Origin: Smallanthus sonchifolius
Taxonomy: Eukaryota; Streptophyta; Magnoliopsida; Asterales; Asteraceae
Direction: 5' to 3'
DNA length: 64,000 nucleotides
NCBI GenBank assembly: GCA_023525975.1
Contig: CM042042.1
Coordinates: forward strand, 751,501-815,500
Of this stretch, positions 31,664-43,776 are shown one piece after another (the first letter of the stretch is position 1; each line of letters opens with the position of its first letter). The translations under genes and the position numbers were made by a program. A model generated the notes under the pieces. It did no database searches. It had not been told where the DNA came from and saw nothing but the letters and a program-made list of their open reading frames with translations.

Positions 31664-32130
31664 CTAGTTTAGAATCCCGTGTATTACACGGGTTAAATAA
31701 ATGTAGTGTTAAATACGTAGTACAAAGTTTGTGTTTTTAAAACCTATGTAATACACGGATTGAATAAACACGTATATTACACGGGTTGAATAAAATATAA
31801 TTTAATTTATTAACACATACACTCGTCAAAATAGAACAATGTGAATATGTAAATATATGATTAAAAGTTTTTTTATTTGAATCCTAGCTGGCTAAAAAAT
31901 TGTTTTCATTTTGTAGAGTTCATAAAAATATATGTGAACAAATTAATTGATGATAAACAAAATTTTAATTTAAAAAATGTGTTGATAAAAATTGAAACAA
32001 ATAATTGATTTAATTATCTAAAATAGTGAGTTAGTTATTAATAAGAGAAAGAGGCGGGAAAATAAGAATGAGGAGGTTTAGAATTATAACAAGTGTCCTT
32101 ATATTTTACTTGTTTATTATATAGTATAGA
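31664..32130 (-). mobile_element. non-autonomous Helitron copy 5 (nested)
   Basis: On the minus strand it starts TCTATACTATATAATAAACA (32130) and ends with the perfect hairpin CCCGTGTAATACACGGG, ATTCTAAACTAG (31664). It sits inside the 5' terminus of copy 3, splitting TATAGTA/TAGA between A31663 and T32131. Confidence 0.85.
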
Positions 32131-32134
32131 TAGA

Positions 32135-32508
32135 TATAGATATAGATATAGATTTACTCAACCCTAAAATTTTAATTACATTTTCCCCTTCTTAAAACAT
32201 AGATATTACATATTTATTCAATTCATTTAAAATAACTTATTTTATTATTATTTTACCCTTAATGAACCAATTAAAGTACCATTTACATTTCATTATTTGT
32301 GAGGGATAATTGAGTGATTTTAAGTTAATTGAGAAATATATAATTAAAGTTATGGATTGAGGATATATGTAAAAAAAGACCCTTTAAAAAAAGTTGCTTT
32401 CAGATTTTATAAAACATTAAAAAACAATTATTTTATTTTTTTAACCGTAAATTTCAATAAAAAGACACACCTAGCAATAAGCTAAAGCAATACAAACAAC
32501 AACGAAGA
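32135..32508. other. AT-rich DNA
   Basis: This stretch begins with a short GATATA microsatellite (32131-32153) and continues AT-rich. Part of 32400-32508 is probably the 3' untranslated tail of the adjoining LINE fragment. Confidence 0.35.
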
Positions 32509-32710
32509 TTAATTAAAGGAAAAGTTACACCAATCACTACAAGTAATATTACTCAAAGGAGACTTATTCTTAATCCAAAGAAACCCGAACGACTTAATAT
32601 CCTCCTGAATTAGAAAAGCAATGATGGGTTTGTTTGAGAATATAGTGTTATTTCTAGCATTCCAAGTACACCAACAAGGCGTTCTAAATAATGTTAGACT
32701 GAAAAATTTA
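32509..32710 (-). pseudogene. LINE (non-LTR retrotransposon) 3' fragment
   Basis: The minus strand encodes a peptide with CWCTWNARNNTIFSNK and IKSFGFLWIKNKS, ending DWCNFSFN. This is the conserved extreme C-terminus of plant L1-type LINE ORF2, and it resembles the tail at 35850-36000. The upstream part is replaced by a CACTA end. Confidence 0.7.
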
Positions 32711-33331
32711 CGAAAACAGATTTCGTGAAAAATTTGTTGGAATTGGCTGTTAGCGATAAGTTTCTGACAAAAAATGTTTGTTGGAAAAACCCCGTAGGAA
32801 ATGATTTTTTCGACAAAGTCCCAAACAATTTTTCGACGAATTAGCGACAAACGCCTTTAGTCGGTAATTTCCGACGATTATATTAAATAATAAGCTAAAT
32901 TATTTTATTAAATTTGTTGGAAAATTGTAGGAAATCTTATGATTACTTTTTTTATTTTTGTTTTGTCGGAAAGTTGTCGCTAACTTGTGGGAAACTTTTT
33001 TGTTGATAATTTGTCGGAAACTTTTATAGAAAATATACATATTTCTAATAGTGATAAAATTAATTATTTTAAACAGATAATTTTAGTGTTTTCAAAATAA
33101 AATAAAACTACAATATATTACCTATAAAAAAACCCTAATGTTTATCGCAAAAGTGTCAGAAATTGCGACAAAATCAATAATAATCTAAATCTTCATATTT
33201 ATATCAAAATTGTTGTTTGTCGCAAATTATTTCCGACAAAAGATTTTTGTCGCAAATGTATCGGAATATCGGGTTTCCTACGCATTTTCACAAAAATGTG
33301 CGTAGGAAGCTAACTTTTTTTTCTAGTAGTG
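32711..33331 (-). mobile_element. third CACTA-type transposon end
   Basis: The right border TTTTTTTTCTAGTAGTG ends at 33331, CACTACTAGAAAAAAAA on the minus strand. The subterminal region carries repeated GTCGGAAA, GTCGCTAAC and GTCGCAAAT phrases and a fold-back around TCCTACGCA/TGCGTAGGA. It abuts the LINE fragment; the left end is not a terminal repeat, so the boundary is approximate. Confidence 0.7.
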
Positions 33332-35282
33332 TAACCAAAAATCAAAAAATAATACTGAGATTAACAGAGAATACTGAAGAACCGTAAACCAAGTGTCTTC
33401 CAATCGACACTAATTGATAGATATAATATGATGAAACTTCATGATTTATATTATGAATTTAATTATACGATTTATCATGGAGTACACGTGATGTGTTATG
33501 GGTGCATCATAACGTATTTTGTGAAATATCATGTTACAAGATGTAGTGTATCGTGTTTGTGCCAATGATTTACGAAAGATAATTATAGCATGATTAATCT
33601 TAAATTAAAGGTAAGTAAATGATGGTTTTAATATTATATAATATTTTGTTGTAAAGATTATTCATGAAGAGATATTACTAAATACATATGATAAATGAGA
33701 GAAAACGAAAAACACGACCATAACAAGAAGAAACATATATTAGAGAGAAATAATATTTGTTTTTTTTTATTCTTCTTTCTAAATAATCATGAATCTCTAT
33801 TAATTATTAAACGCACCAATTTATTACAACTCGTAGGAAGGAAAAAAAAAGATAAATAAAATATGCGGGATATAATATGGGTATTTCAAAAAGAAAAAGA
33901 TAAAAGTTACTTAAGTGGTGTAGCATATCCCTATTTTAATAAAAAACTAAATCTTTTATCACTTGTTATCATCATATTCATTCCTATAACTTTTTTCCCT
34001 CTAAAATCACATTTAAATCTACTATTCAATTTTTTCATATTTTACTTAACTTTTCCAAAATTTTCTTAAATAAACATTTTATCAAATTAATTCATCATTA
34101 TTACCATTAACTCAAATTTATTTTTAAATTATCATCAAAAGTGAATATTTAAAAAAATCAAGAATTAAAAAATAGGAGATTTGAAAAAAACTACTTTTGT
34201 ATTTGAAATAAATATGTGTTAAAATAAAGTTTACTAATATTTAATTAGTAGTTTTTTAATTAAGTTTAATATTTATATATAAATTTTTTATTTTGATTTT
34301 AAAATTTTAATAGTTAGTTTTTAATTAAAATTAAGAAATTTATAAATATTTATTTCTAAAAGTGTATTATATTTTAAACTTAATTTTTTTTATTAAACAA
34401 TGAGATTTTTTTTTTCAAAAAAATATGTTTGGCTTCAATTCTAATTTATTATTTTTAATTTTTTTTATATTTAATTTTGTAATTTTAAATTTAAATTATG
34501 TCGATATACTAAGGAGTGCGATTTTTAAATTTTGGAGTTTAAACTTTTTGAATTTAAAAGACGATAAATTGTTGAAATTTAAATTTTATTTTAAATGAGA
34601 GATAAAATATTAAAGATTTAGCGAGATTTTCCGTATAAAATACGAGATTTTAAAAAAAGTAACTTAAGTTTGATACGTAAATTTAATTACAACTTAAGCA
34701 TTTGTAAATATTTTACAATATCAAGGTTAAAGTTTATATAAAAAGGTTGATAGAGTTCAGTTAACTAATAAAACGAAGAAACAACGTATGCAAAGAAATC
34801 GTTGACCAATTTAATTATCTTCGATTTCTTTGACTCACGCTTCAATTAGGTTCGCACCGTTTGTGCCCTATTTTTCGAACGGTTTTGGCTATTTTGTGGT
34901 TTCAGTAATTGAGGAAAAAAACTTTATTCTTTGTTGCATTTAGTGGGTGTTAAACATTGAAAAGTTACCAATATCACGTCAAATGTTTTATACAATGAAG
35001 TATTTTCAAATTTGTAAATCATCATTGTAAGTTTTCATTTTACGTGTAATTTAATGTATTGTAAAAACACATCACTTATGAAATGCATTTTCATTTTTTT
35101 TAATGTTTTGATTACTATCATCCATATAATCTTAACATTTAACAAAATGAAAAAGTTACCAATACAATATCAAATTTGTATAAAAACAGATGTTAAGATA
35201 GTTATCAATATAATGTTAACGTTTCACACATGTAACATATGGAATCAAAGCTAGTTTAATATATAGTAATATTCAAATCTAG
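33332..35282. other. AT-rich intergenic DNA, no gene seen
   Basis: This is nearly two kilobases at very high A/T, with no reading frame of coding character. No terminal repeats were recognised. Confidence 0.45.
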
Positions 35283-35440
35283 CCACACATACACCCAAAA
35301 TGTGGTTAAAAGAATCAATCACGGTAGCTATATATCAATATGTGAACACGGAACATTGAATAACATTAATTAATTAATTAAAAGGTTTGAGAAAATCAGG
35401 ATGTGTAGTACAACACAATTTATTCAAGAAAACTAAGTAA
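35283..35440. repeat. dispersed repeat, copy 2
   Basis: It is homologous to 22131-22285 in the same orientation (ACCCAAAATGTGGTT, AATCAATCACGGTAG, CAACACAATTTATTC). The family is unknown. Confidence 0.65.
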
Positions 35441-35511
35441 TATAAATCAAAACTATTAATGTTAGTAGCAAAATTGTTAATCATTAACGACCTCTTAATC
35501 ATTAACGACCT

Positions 35512-36068
35512 CTTAAGTGTAATATTTTTGCTTGTAGAGCGGAGTTAGATTGTAATTCCGACCTTTTTAGCTTTGGCTAGGAGGAATATCCTTATTGCTG
35601 ATCATAGATGTGTTAAGTGTGATGCCGAGATTGAGTCGAGCGAACATCTGTTCACTTCGTGTTTTTTGTGGCCTCGGTGGTCTGGCTTCATGTTAGCAGG
35701 TTGTGTAGGGTTCCTTCTATATATGGGTTTTCGGTTAGGGATCTGCTCGAGCTTCATTTGTACAGTGGGATTGGGGATCACGCTATAGAGGCTTTTCATT
35801 GGATCATTATAGTGGAGTGTTGGAGCTTGTGGAAGGCGAGGAATGAGATTATGAGAAATACTATTCTGGTAAGCCGGTCAAGATTGAGGACATCATTATG
35901 AATGTTAAGTCTTTAGGTTTTCTTTGGTTTGTAAATATGTCCAAGAATAAGTCTGTTAATTGGGCGAATTGGTGTATGTTATATAATCTTTGTGGTTGTT
36001 TTTCTCGTGGCTATCCCCGTGTTTGGCAGGGGTGGCGTTTGAACGAAGTTTGCCTTTCAAAAAAAAAG
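35512..36068 (+). mobile_element. 5'-truncated LINE with poly(A) and target duplication
   Basis: The plus strand encodes ARRNILIADHRCVKCDAEIE and SSEHLFTSC, the zf-RVT zinc motif (C-x2-C, then H and C) at the end of LINE ORF2. It is followed in other frames by LWKARNEIMR and SLGFLWF, with frame changes near 35700 and 35880. The insert ends in nine A residues. TTAACGACCT at 35502-35511 recurs at 36069-36078, which fits a 10-bp target duplication. Only about the last 560 bp were integrated. Confidence 0.82.
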
Positions 36069-36078
36069 TTAACGACCT

Positions 36079-36374
36079 AAACTAATTGATGAGTATGTAA
36101 ATTTTAACTAGAATTGTTTTTTAACAAAAACTTCATCAACGTTGGTAATTTGTGTCACAAAATAGCATCAACAAATATTACAAGTTATTGGTATTTTGAA
36201 AAGAACTAAATTATAGTTGTTGGTATTTTGAAAATTCTAATTTAAGAGTTTATAACATCATTTAATATTTTATCACATGCTTCTTGTTTGAGTTGTTGGA
36301 TCTTTGAAATGGGAATACATTTGTTTGATCAGTAGCAACGACAACAATAAATGTCGAAATAATGATTGCCCAAC
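36079..36374. other. AT-rich DNA, no gene seen
   Basis: There is no coding or repeat signal beyond repeated GTTGGTATTTTGAAAA phrases at 36188-36232. Confidence 0.35.
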
Positions 36375-36725
36375 TACTTTTTTTTTAAGGCGAACATTGA
36401 ATGATGTGACGTCGCACTCCCCGTTACATGGGAGAGTCTCGTCCAACTCTCGTCAATATGTTGTTGTAATCGGGCCCACTTGGCGTCAGAGTTGGAGAGC
36501 TTTCAAGGAAAAACCTCACCCAATACGGCCCCTTCCGGGCTTGAGGGAGAGCCGAGGCTCAAAACCTGGATCTGTGTTGGTAAAACCTTGGTGCGTCAGC
36601 CTAAGCAGCCTAAGAGCTAGGCCTCATTTGCGATGCCACGGAAATTAATGATGGTAGCAGGGATAGAACCCGGGTCCCTTGGGACTTCAGGCCTTACCTC
36701 AACTACTACAACACAACCTCGGTTA
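36375..36725 (-). mobile_element. SINE-like element
   Basis: On the minus strand box A-like TAGTAGTTGAGGTAAGG (36709-36693) precedes box B GGGTTCTATCC (36671-36661). The GC-rich body ends in a run of A (minus strand) at 36378-36385, as expected for a tRNA-derived SINE. Confidence 0.6.
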
Positions 36726-36999
36726 ACGATTGATTGCCTAACTACCTAATATCATGTTCATATGTTTGTTTTTTCTTAACAGTAATACCCTATTTTTTGG
36801 CACCTAAACTACTTCTAATAGTTTACACCAATTCGTCATAGACGGGGTTTGAAGTCTTTACCTCACAGTAAGCTTCACCACTTTAACTTCAAATGACTTT
36901 TCCATTGGACACACCATCTATCAGCGTGTTCATATGTAATAGGACTATATGCCTTATAGGAGTTTGTTAAGTGTACCATAACTAGATTGACATCCCATG

Positions 37000-37585
37000 C
37001 TCCGCAACGGTGCCGTAACTTGCGGTAATGATCACAAAACAGGAACGTTAAATTATGGAACGTAAAAATAATATAACGTAAAAAAAAGAAAAAATATAAT
37101 GTCAATAAAAAACTGGAAAATACCAAGTGAAAAAATAAACCGTTAAAATATAACAAAGAAACCACACAACAAGGTTCTAACCCCGGTAGGTCCTGAAGGT
37201 GAATATACCGAATGATACGGTAAAGAAAAAAAGAGATATGAGAAGAAAATATAGGAAAAGGAAAAAAGGTATGATGTAACAGTAAAGAGGTACGGGTCGT
37301 ACAAGGAACATTAAATGCTCCCCCAAAGGAGGTATGGGACAGAAGATGATATAAGGGAGCACAGACCAAAGGGACAGGTAAGTAGGCAGTATCCAAAACA
37401 CACACGAAAAAGGATTCTCTCTCGGCCATTGACTCCTAAAATACATTCTCATCCAAGAACATATAACTGATTCTCACACCGGAGGTTGGTCGTGGAGAAC
37501 CCCCCCCCCCTCCCCGGCCCTCCACGACGAGACTAACGGTGCTACCAACTCTTCATCGCTGCTCGGTGCGGATTTAGGACGCAAC
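37000..37585 (+). mobile_element. probable 5' LTR (3' part) of the Tat-lineage element
   Basis: The stretch ends just before a primer-binding site (TGGCGCCATCCGTGGGA at 37588-37604). It contains a TATA-like GATATAAG at 37350 and a nine-C run at 37501-37509. The 3' LTR lies beyond the window, so the 5' border and target duplication cannot be fixed; 37000 is a guess. Confidence 0.5.
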
Positions 37586-37587
37586 AA

Positions 37588-37604
37588 TGGCGCCATCCGT
37601 GGGA
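37588..37604 (+). other. primer-binding site of the Tat-lineage element
   Basis: TGGCGCCATCCGTGGGA follows the LTR. TGGCGCC...GTGGG is the usual PBS pattern of Tat-lineage plant retrotransposons. Confidence 0.7.
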
Positions 37605-37662
37605 CACTCTACATGAGCGGATCCTTACAAGTTCAGACACGAGTTTTTTGCACAAAACAAAA

Positions 37663-39768
37663 ATGGTCGATCCAAAGGATGTAACGCCTCTAACATCCAA
37701 CAGAGAAAGGACTGAAAAATCAGGCGGTAGTAGTAACAAAGATCACCCATACCTGTCGGTATGCCAAAAGAAAAAAATCCGGTATTTGAGACAACTCGTG
37801 GAAACGAAGATGATACTACGTCACACTCACATTCGGAAGAAGAAGAACCTCAGATAACACCGGATTTCGTACGAAAAAACAAAAAGGAACTAAAAAGGCA
37901 GTTAGAGGAGATTGAGCGTCTAGAAAAACTAAGTGAAGTTCGTTCAAGGCTAATGTTTGGGGGCGAAGGGAATACTCCCGAAGGGGAAACGTCATCTCTA
38001 AAGTACAAGAACCCCAGAGGAAAGGGTCTGGTCGAGCATGACGAAAAAACGACGGAAGAAGATGGTTCGAAGGAAGGAACTAATGAAATAGCCACGCCCT
38101 TGTGGGAGTCCCTCCTGGCAGTCTTAGGAAACGGGAAGGACCTCAAAGAAGGGAAGGACAAGAAGAAACCCACAGAAAGAGAGGCAACCGACCTGTTATT
38201 GAAGCCATATAGGCCGTTCAGAATGTCCAACCATTCCAAGTTCGCTAAAAGAATAGCGGAGGCACCCATGCCTAAAGGACTAAAAGTGCCCTCACACGTG
38301 GGCAAGTATGATGGAACGCAATACCCGAAAGACCACTTGCATGTGTTCGCAGGGGCGTGCCAGGTGGGACAATGGAGTATGCCAACATGGTGTCACATGT
38401 TCGTGCAGACATTGACTGGCCCAACTCGCTTGTGGTACGAAAGTCTCCCCACAGGAGGCCTTGAAGGGTATGAAGAACTAAGGGAGAAGTTCCTCCGGAA
38501 CTTCAATCAGAGCAAGAAAACCATAAAGAACTCAAATGAGATCTTGCACACAAGGCGACGAGATAATGAGACGGTGGAAACTTACATGGAACGTTTCATC
38601 AACGAAGGAATGCAAATACGGGACGTCCCCGAGGTAATGAAGATAAGCGGGTTCATAAATGGAGCTAGACATCCGGAGCTCTGCGAAAAGCTGGGGGAAG
38701 ACTTCCTAACAACATTCGATGATCTAATGGATCAGGTCAGATCGTTTGTGAGAGGAAAAGACATAGGGGATCGAGCCAGAGAATGGGACACGAGGAAAAA
38801 CTTACCGCTCGACAGGAACAGAGACTCACATATGCACAGAACAGGTAACTCTCCATCTAAACTAAAAGTACCAGTAGAAAGACAGAGGGGGACATTCTCT
38901 CCATACAAACCCATCGGTAGAGGCTATACACCCCCACCTCTGAGAAATCGTCCCCCGGTATACGAGCATTTCACTCCACTGGTAAGGACACCCAGTGAAG
39001 TGTTGGCCACGAAAAAATCGAAATTACCCTTTGGAAGGCCAAAGCCTTCCCAACCAGAAATAAAAATCTGCCTAAGCGAATACTGTGAGTACCATAAAAG
39101 TGCTGGTCATAAGACAGATAATTTCATACAACTGAAGAGGGAGATTGAACTGGCAGTAAAATCGAGAAAGTTGTCACACATGGTGAAGGGTGTTAAAGGG
39201 ATAAGCCCCACAAAAACAAGGGGGACATCGGGGGGTAAAGATAGAGAATATGTGGATATGATCAGAAGAAGGTCAGGGGAATCTGAAGAGGAAGGGCGGA
39301 GGACAAGATGGAAAGAAGATGATGAAGATTGGATGAAAGCACCCATCACATTTCCGCCCCTCACCTCAAGTGAAGCGCAGGAAGCCCCGCTGAACATTGC
39401 TGCATATATCGACGGACATTTGGTGGCTCGAATACACGTGGACGGGGGAAGCGGATCTGAGATCATGTATGAGCTCTGCTTCTTAAGATTAAGGAAACGC
39501 ATGAAGGAACCGCTAGAGGAAGATCAGGCCCACTTGATCAAGTTCGCGGGGGAAGTGGTCAGACCAATCGGAAAAATTACCCTACCGTTCACTCTAGGTG
39601 AAGGATTAACAGAGAGGACGGTGCAACTTACGTTCTCAGTGGTGGGAGCTTGGTCCAAATACAATGCAATATTAGGAAGACCAAGAGCATTGCGAGCCTT
39701 GACGTCAACAGTTCACGGATCAATGAAGTTTCCTACTCCTAGGGGAATAGCCACTGTATAGCCACTGT
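37663..39768 (+). pseudogene. gag-pro: Tat-lineage gag-protease
   Basis: The capsid part contains the retrotransposon-gag domain (YDGTQYPKDHLHVFAGACQV at about residues 185-205 of the 37761 frame, then LWYESLPTGG and FLRNFNQSKK). A zinc-knuckle-like YCEYHKSAGHKT follows, with Phe in place of the last Cys. The aspartic protease then reads VDGGSGSEIMYE and YNAILGRP. The long frame starts at 37761, but an ATG at 37663 in another frame looks like the original start, with a frame change near 37760. Translation ends at 39759 because an 11-bp unit ATAGCCACTGT is duplicated (39747-39768). Gag and protease assemble and mature the virus-like particle. Confidence 0.88.
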
Positions 39769-41460
39769 AAGTTCTTCACGAGAAATGATAGCCACTGTCA
39801 TGAAAGCCCCCATGAAAGGAAAGAAGGAAGATGAAAGGATAGAAGAATGGGCACTGAATGACAAATTTAGGGATCAGATTATAAAGATAGGTCAACAATT
39901 GAATGACAAATGGAAGATAGCTCTTAAGGAACTACTGATAAGAAATATAGATGTATTTGCATAGGAGCACAGGGATATGCAGGGAATCCCGCGAAGAAGG
40001 GCATAAGCTAAATGCTTACCAGTGGTTGGAACCAATTCGACAAAATAAGAGAAGTATGGGAAGAGAAAGAAGTCGGGCAGCGTGCGAGGAGACGAAGAAA
40101 CTATTGCATGCCGGGATAGTAAGAGAGGTGGAATATCCAACTTGGATTTCCAATCCAGTAATGGTAGGGAAGGCAGATGGGAGTTGGCGTATGTGTATTG
40201 ATTTCAAAGATTTAAACAAGGCATGTCCTAAGGATTGTTACCCACTACCCGAAATAGACGCGAAGATAGATTCTTTAGCCTAATACCCGTTGAAATGCTT
40301 TTTAGATGCATACAAAGGGTACCACCAGATTCAAATGGCTCCAGAAGACGAAGAAAAGACAGCGTTTTATACGGATGAAAGGATATTCTGCTACACCAAA
40401 ATGCCCTTCGGTTTAAAAAAACGTGGGAGCTACGTATCAAAGATTCATGGACAAGTTGTTTAAGGACCAAATCGGAAAAAACTTGGAAGTGTATGTAGAT
40501 GACTTGGTAATAAAGAGCACGGAGGAATCGAGAATGATGGCCGATATAGAAGAAACGTTCAAAACTTTGAGAACAACAAACATGAAATTAAACCCGGGAA
40601 AGTGTTCGTTTGGAGTAGAAGAAGGAAAATTTTTAGGGGTAATAGTGACTAAGGAAGGAATAAAGGCAAACCCGGACAAAGTGGAAGCGGTTTTGAATAT
40701 GAGTTCGCCAAAAAGCATAAAGGATGTGCAAAGATTGAACGGGAGATTGATAGCACTAAATAGATTCCTATCACAGTCCGTGGATAGGTCCACATCCTTT
40801 ATAGATACCCTCCGGGACTGTCTGAGGAGAAATAATTTCTCATGGACGGACGAAGCCGAGGAAGCATTCCAGACAATAAAGAAACATTTGTGTAACTTAC
40901 CAGCATTAGCTACCCCGAAACCAGATGAAACCTTAACCATGTACTTAGCCGCATCCCTTACAGCGATAAGCTCGGTTTTGATGGTAGACAGGGAAGGTGT
41001 ACAAACACCTGTTTATTTCCTAAGTTGAACAATAAAAGGCCCAAAGGTACGATACCCCGCGATGAAAAAGTTGGCACTAGCACTAATATATGCTTCCCGA
41101 AGGTTGAGAAGATACTTCCAAGCACACAAGTTAAAAGTCCTCACAGAAAGGCCCATCCAACAAGTGTTGAGAAGACCAGAAGTGTCGGGGCGACTAGCCA
41201 AGTGGGCGATAGAGCTGGGCGATCACACCCTTGAATACAAGCCAAGAACGAGCATCAAACGCCAAGTCATAGCAGACTTTTTAACAGAGATCACATACAT
41301 GGAAGTGAATATGGAAGGAGGGACGTCAAAAGTAACTGAAACAGAAGTAGATAAAGAGAAGCATCAAAAAACAGACAAGAGCCTCATATCAGGAGGGACG
41401 AGGTGTAGGACTGGTTCTTACAAGCCCAGAAGGAGTGGAGCTGACTTACGCGATTAAGTT
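39769..41460 (+). pseudogene. pol: Tat-lineage reverse transcriptase and RNase H
   Basis: RT landmarks in order: GIVREVEYPTWISNPVMV, WRMCIDFKDLNKACPKD, FLDAYKGYHQIQMA, MPFGLK and the catalytic YVDD in EVYVDDLVIKS (40480-40515). The RT connection and RNase H follow. Lesions are a TAG at 39962 where relatives have Trp, a TAA at 40281, an extra A in the seven-A run 40415-40421, a TGA at 41026 and a frame change near 41375 that hits the first RNase H catalytic segment. The enzyme would copy element RNA into DNA in the cytoplasmic particle. It cannot be made from this copy. Confidence 0.88.
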
Positions 41461-43069
41461 GGACTTCCCCGCAACCAACAACGAGGCTGAGTATAAGGCG
41501 TTATTAGCAGGACTACGACTGGCAAAGTGGATGAAGGCTATAGTAGTGGAGGCACATGTAGACTCACTACTTGTAGCCAATCAGATCAACGGAATATATG
41601 AAGCAAAAGAAGACTCAATGGAAAGATACTTGAAACAAGCCAGAAAGTTAATGAATGGCATAGGAAAAGTTGTAGTAGCGCATGTGTCGAGAGGATGTAA
41701 TAACAAGGCCGACGCACTAAGTAAGATGGCAAGCGTAGCTTTTGATCATCTGGCAAAGGAAGTAAAAGTAGAAGTCTTGACAGCCCCTTCAACCCAAGGG
41801 GAGGAAATATGCCAGATCGAGACAGCAGAAAAGACCACCTGGATTACACCTATACAACAATACTTGGAGAGGGGCATCGTACCAGAAGACAAAGGGGAAG
41901 CTAGAAAGTTACGGATAAAGTCCTTGCAATATGAAATGATAGGAGATTTGATGTACCGGAAGTCATACCTAGGGCCATCAATGAAGTGTGTGGATGAAGA
42001 GGAAGCCAATTACATAATAAGAGAAATCCATGAAGGAATCTGCGGACTTCATGGAGGACCAAAAACCATAGTGGCTAAAGTGATGAAGGCGGGTTATTAT
42101 TGGCCAAACATGTATCGGGAAACAGTCAAGGAAATTCAGAAGTGCGACAATTGTCAGATCCATGGACCAGTAACCAAGCAACCCAAGCAAGATCTGATCC
42201 CTGTGAGCAAGTCGTGGCCTTTCCAGAAATGGGCAATAGATATTGTGGGACCATTCCCAGAAGCACCCGGACGCCTAAAATGCTTGGTAGTTGCCATTGA
42301 TTACTTCACAAAATGGATAGAAGCCAAACCTCTAGCAACCATCACAGGTCAGCAAATGAAAAGGTTCGTATGGGAAAACGTGATTTGCATGTTTGGATTA
42401 CCACAGTCCATAGTGAGCGATAACGGGAAGCAATTCGCCAACAAACCCTTCAAAGGATGGTGCGAGGAATTGCGAATTTAACAAGTGTTCACATCAGTAT
42501 CACCCCCTCAAGCAAATGGCCAAGTCGAAAGAGCAAATAGAAGCCTCGTGGAGGGAATCAAAACGAGGTTAGGGAGGCAAGGTGGGTGCTGGGTGGAGGA
42601 ATTACCACATGTCCTGTGGGCCCACCGAACAACACCAAAAACAAGCACCGCAGAATCACCATTCAGCCTTACATATGGAACAGAGGCCATGATACCAGTG
42701 GAGATAGGGTCATCCACTCAAAGGACGATTATGGATAACACTGTTAACATGGCGGATCTCAGGCTCAACTTAAACATGTTGGAAGAAAGAAGAGAGACAA
42801 CCAGAGCAAGGGAAATAGCCTACAAGAAAGAACTAGAAAGGTACTATAATGCGAGGGTGACACGCGTGACGTTTAGGCAGGGAGACTATGTGTTGAGATC
42901 CAATGAAGTAAGTGGCCATGAGAAGAAAGGGAAGTTAGGACCCAGGTGGGAGGGGCCGTACAAAATTATTTGGAATAACGACAAAGGCACATGCAAGTTG
43001 GCTAGACCAGATGGAGAAGAATTGCCTCGAACGTGGAATACAATGCAGCTAAGGAAGTATTATGTGTAA
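41435..43069 (+). pseudogene. pol: Tat-lineage RNase H end plus integrase
   Basis: The frame begins in RNase H (FPATNNEAEYKALLAGLRLA, VDSLLVANQ, NNKADALSKMA). The integrase zinc region has HEGICGLHGG and CDNCQ. The DDE core has AIDIVGPFP, VSDNGKQF and QVERANRSLVE, so all three acidic residues are present. The C-terminus ends PRTWNTMQLRKYYV. A single TAA at 42479-42481 interrupts the core just before QVFTSVSPPQANGQ; relatives usually have Gln there. Integrase inserts the cDNA into chromosomes. Confidence 0.9.
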
Positions 43070-43776
43070 GGGAACTTTGTTATGTCTTTCTGTTGTCTTT
43101 AATGTCTCACTTATGATTTTTGCCCATCTGTAGACGGATGGTTTATTATCTCTTTTTAAACAAATCTTTTGAACCCGGTGAAAAGTTAATATGAAGCATG
43201 CAGGAAAAATGTTAGCGTTAATGTTCTCTTCTTTATTTAAAAAAAAATGTGTAATATGCATGAAAAAAGGAGCCTGGCAAACAAGGCTCAAACACAAGCC
43301 TGACGGACAAGGCTTAATACAACTCCCTGGTCAGGAGAAAAAAGAGGAGGTTCCTTAGGGAATAAAACATCCGGAGACGTCTGCCGGGAAGATATCTCCA
43401 CGAAAAACCATGGTAAAAAGGGACAAAAGGAAACATACTCTTGTGTGCATGACACACCGGGGACACACAGAAATTCCCCATTCCCGGTTACTAACAAACA
43501 ATATCAGCAAAGGTACATACGTATGAACAAAGCAGCAACACAGCAAAGAACAAGAGTATGACAAACATGCATAAAATGAAACCTAAACCCAAACACATAT
43601 TCAGAAAGTAGTACAACCAGCAGATGTCCAACCAAAAGCATAACGAGCAATCAGATGTTGCTCCCAAAAATACCCCCCCAACAGAGGAGGGGCAAAACAA
43701 AAGAAGACATTGTTTTCAGTCACCAACACATCCAAAACAGGAATGTTACACAGTCATACATCTAAAAGCGTCAACA
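43070..43776. other. non-coding spacer between Tat integrase and antisense ORF
   Basis: No gene is seen. Short direct repeats GGCAAACAAGGCTC and GACGGACAAGGCTT occur near 43276-43312. In Tat-type elements this interval separates pol from the antisense ORF and its terminator. Confidence 0.5.

Larger units (their letters stand above)
30794..32134 (-). mobile_element. Helitron copy 3, host of two nested Helitrons
   Basis: The 3' end is CTAG at 30794-30797 preceded (minus strand) by hairpin CGTGTAATACACG. The 5' end TCTATACTATATAATAAA is split: part is at 31645-31663 and the last four bases at 32131-32134. In between, copy 4 (31031-31432) and copy 5 (31664-32130) have inserted at A/T dinucleotides. 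Several extra CCCGTGTATT phrases at 30868-30960 show internal duplication. Confidence 0.75.

Noticed and set aside
32536..32560. CACTACAAG at 32536 as the left end of the CACTA element ending at 33331
   Set aside because: It lies inside the LINE C-terminal coding region, which is uninterrupted there, and the bases after CACTACAAG do not match the right terminus.
36875..37452. A 184-residue hydrophobic frame on the minus strand
   Set aside because: It lies antisense to the probable 5' LTR of the Tat element, and composition alone explains the hydrophobic bias.
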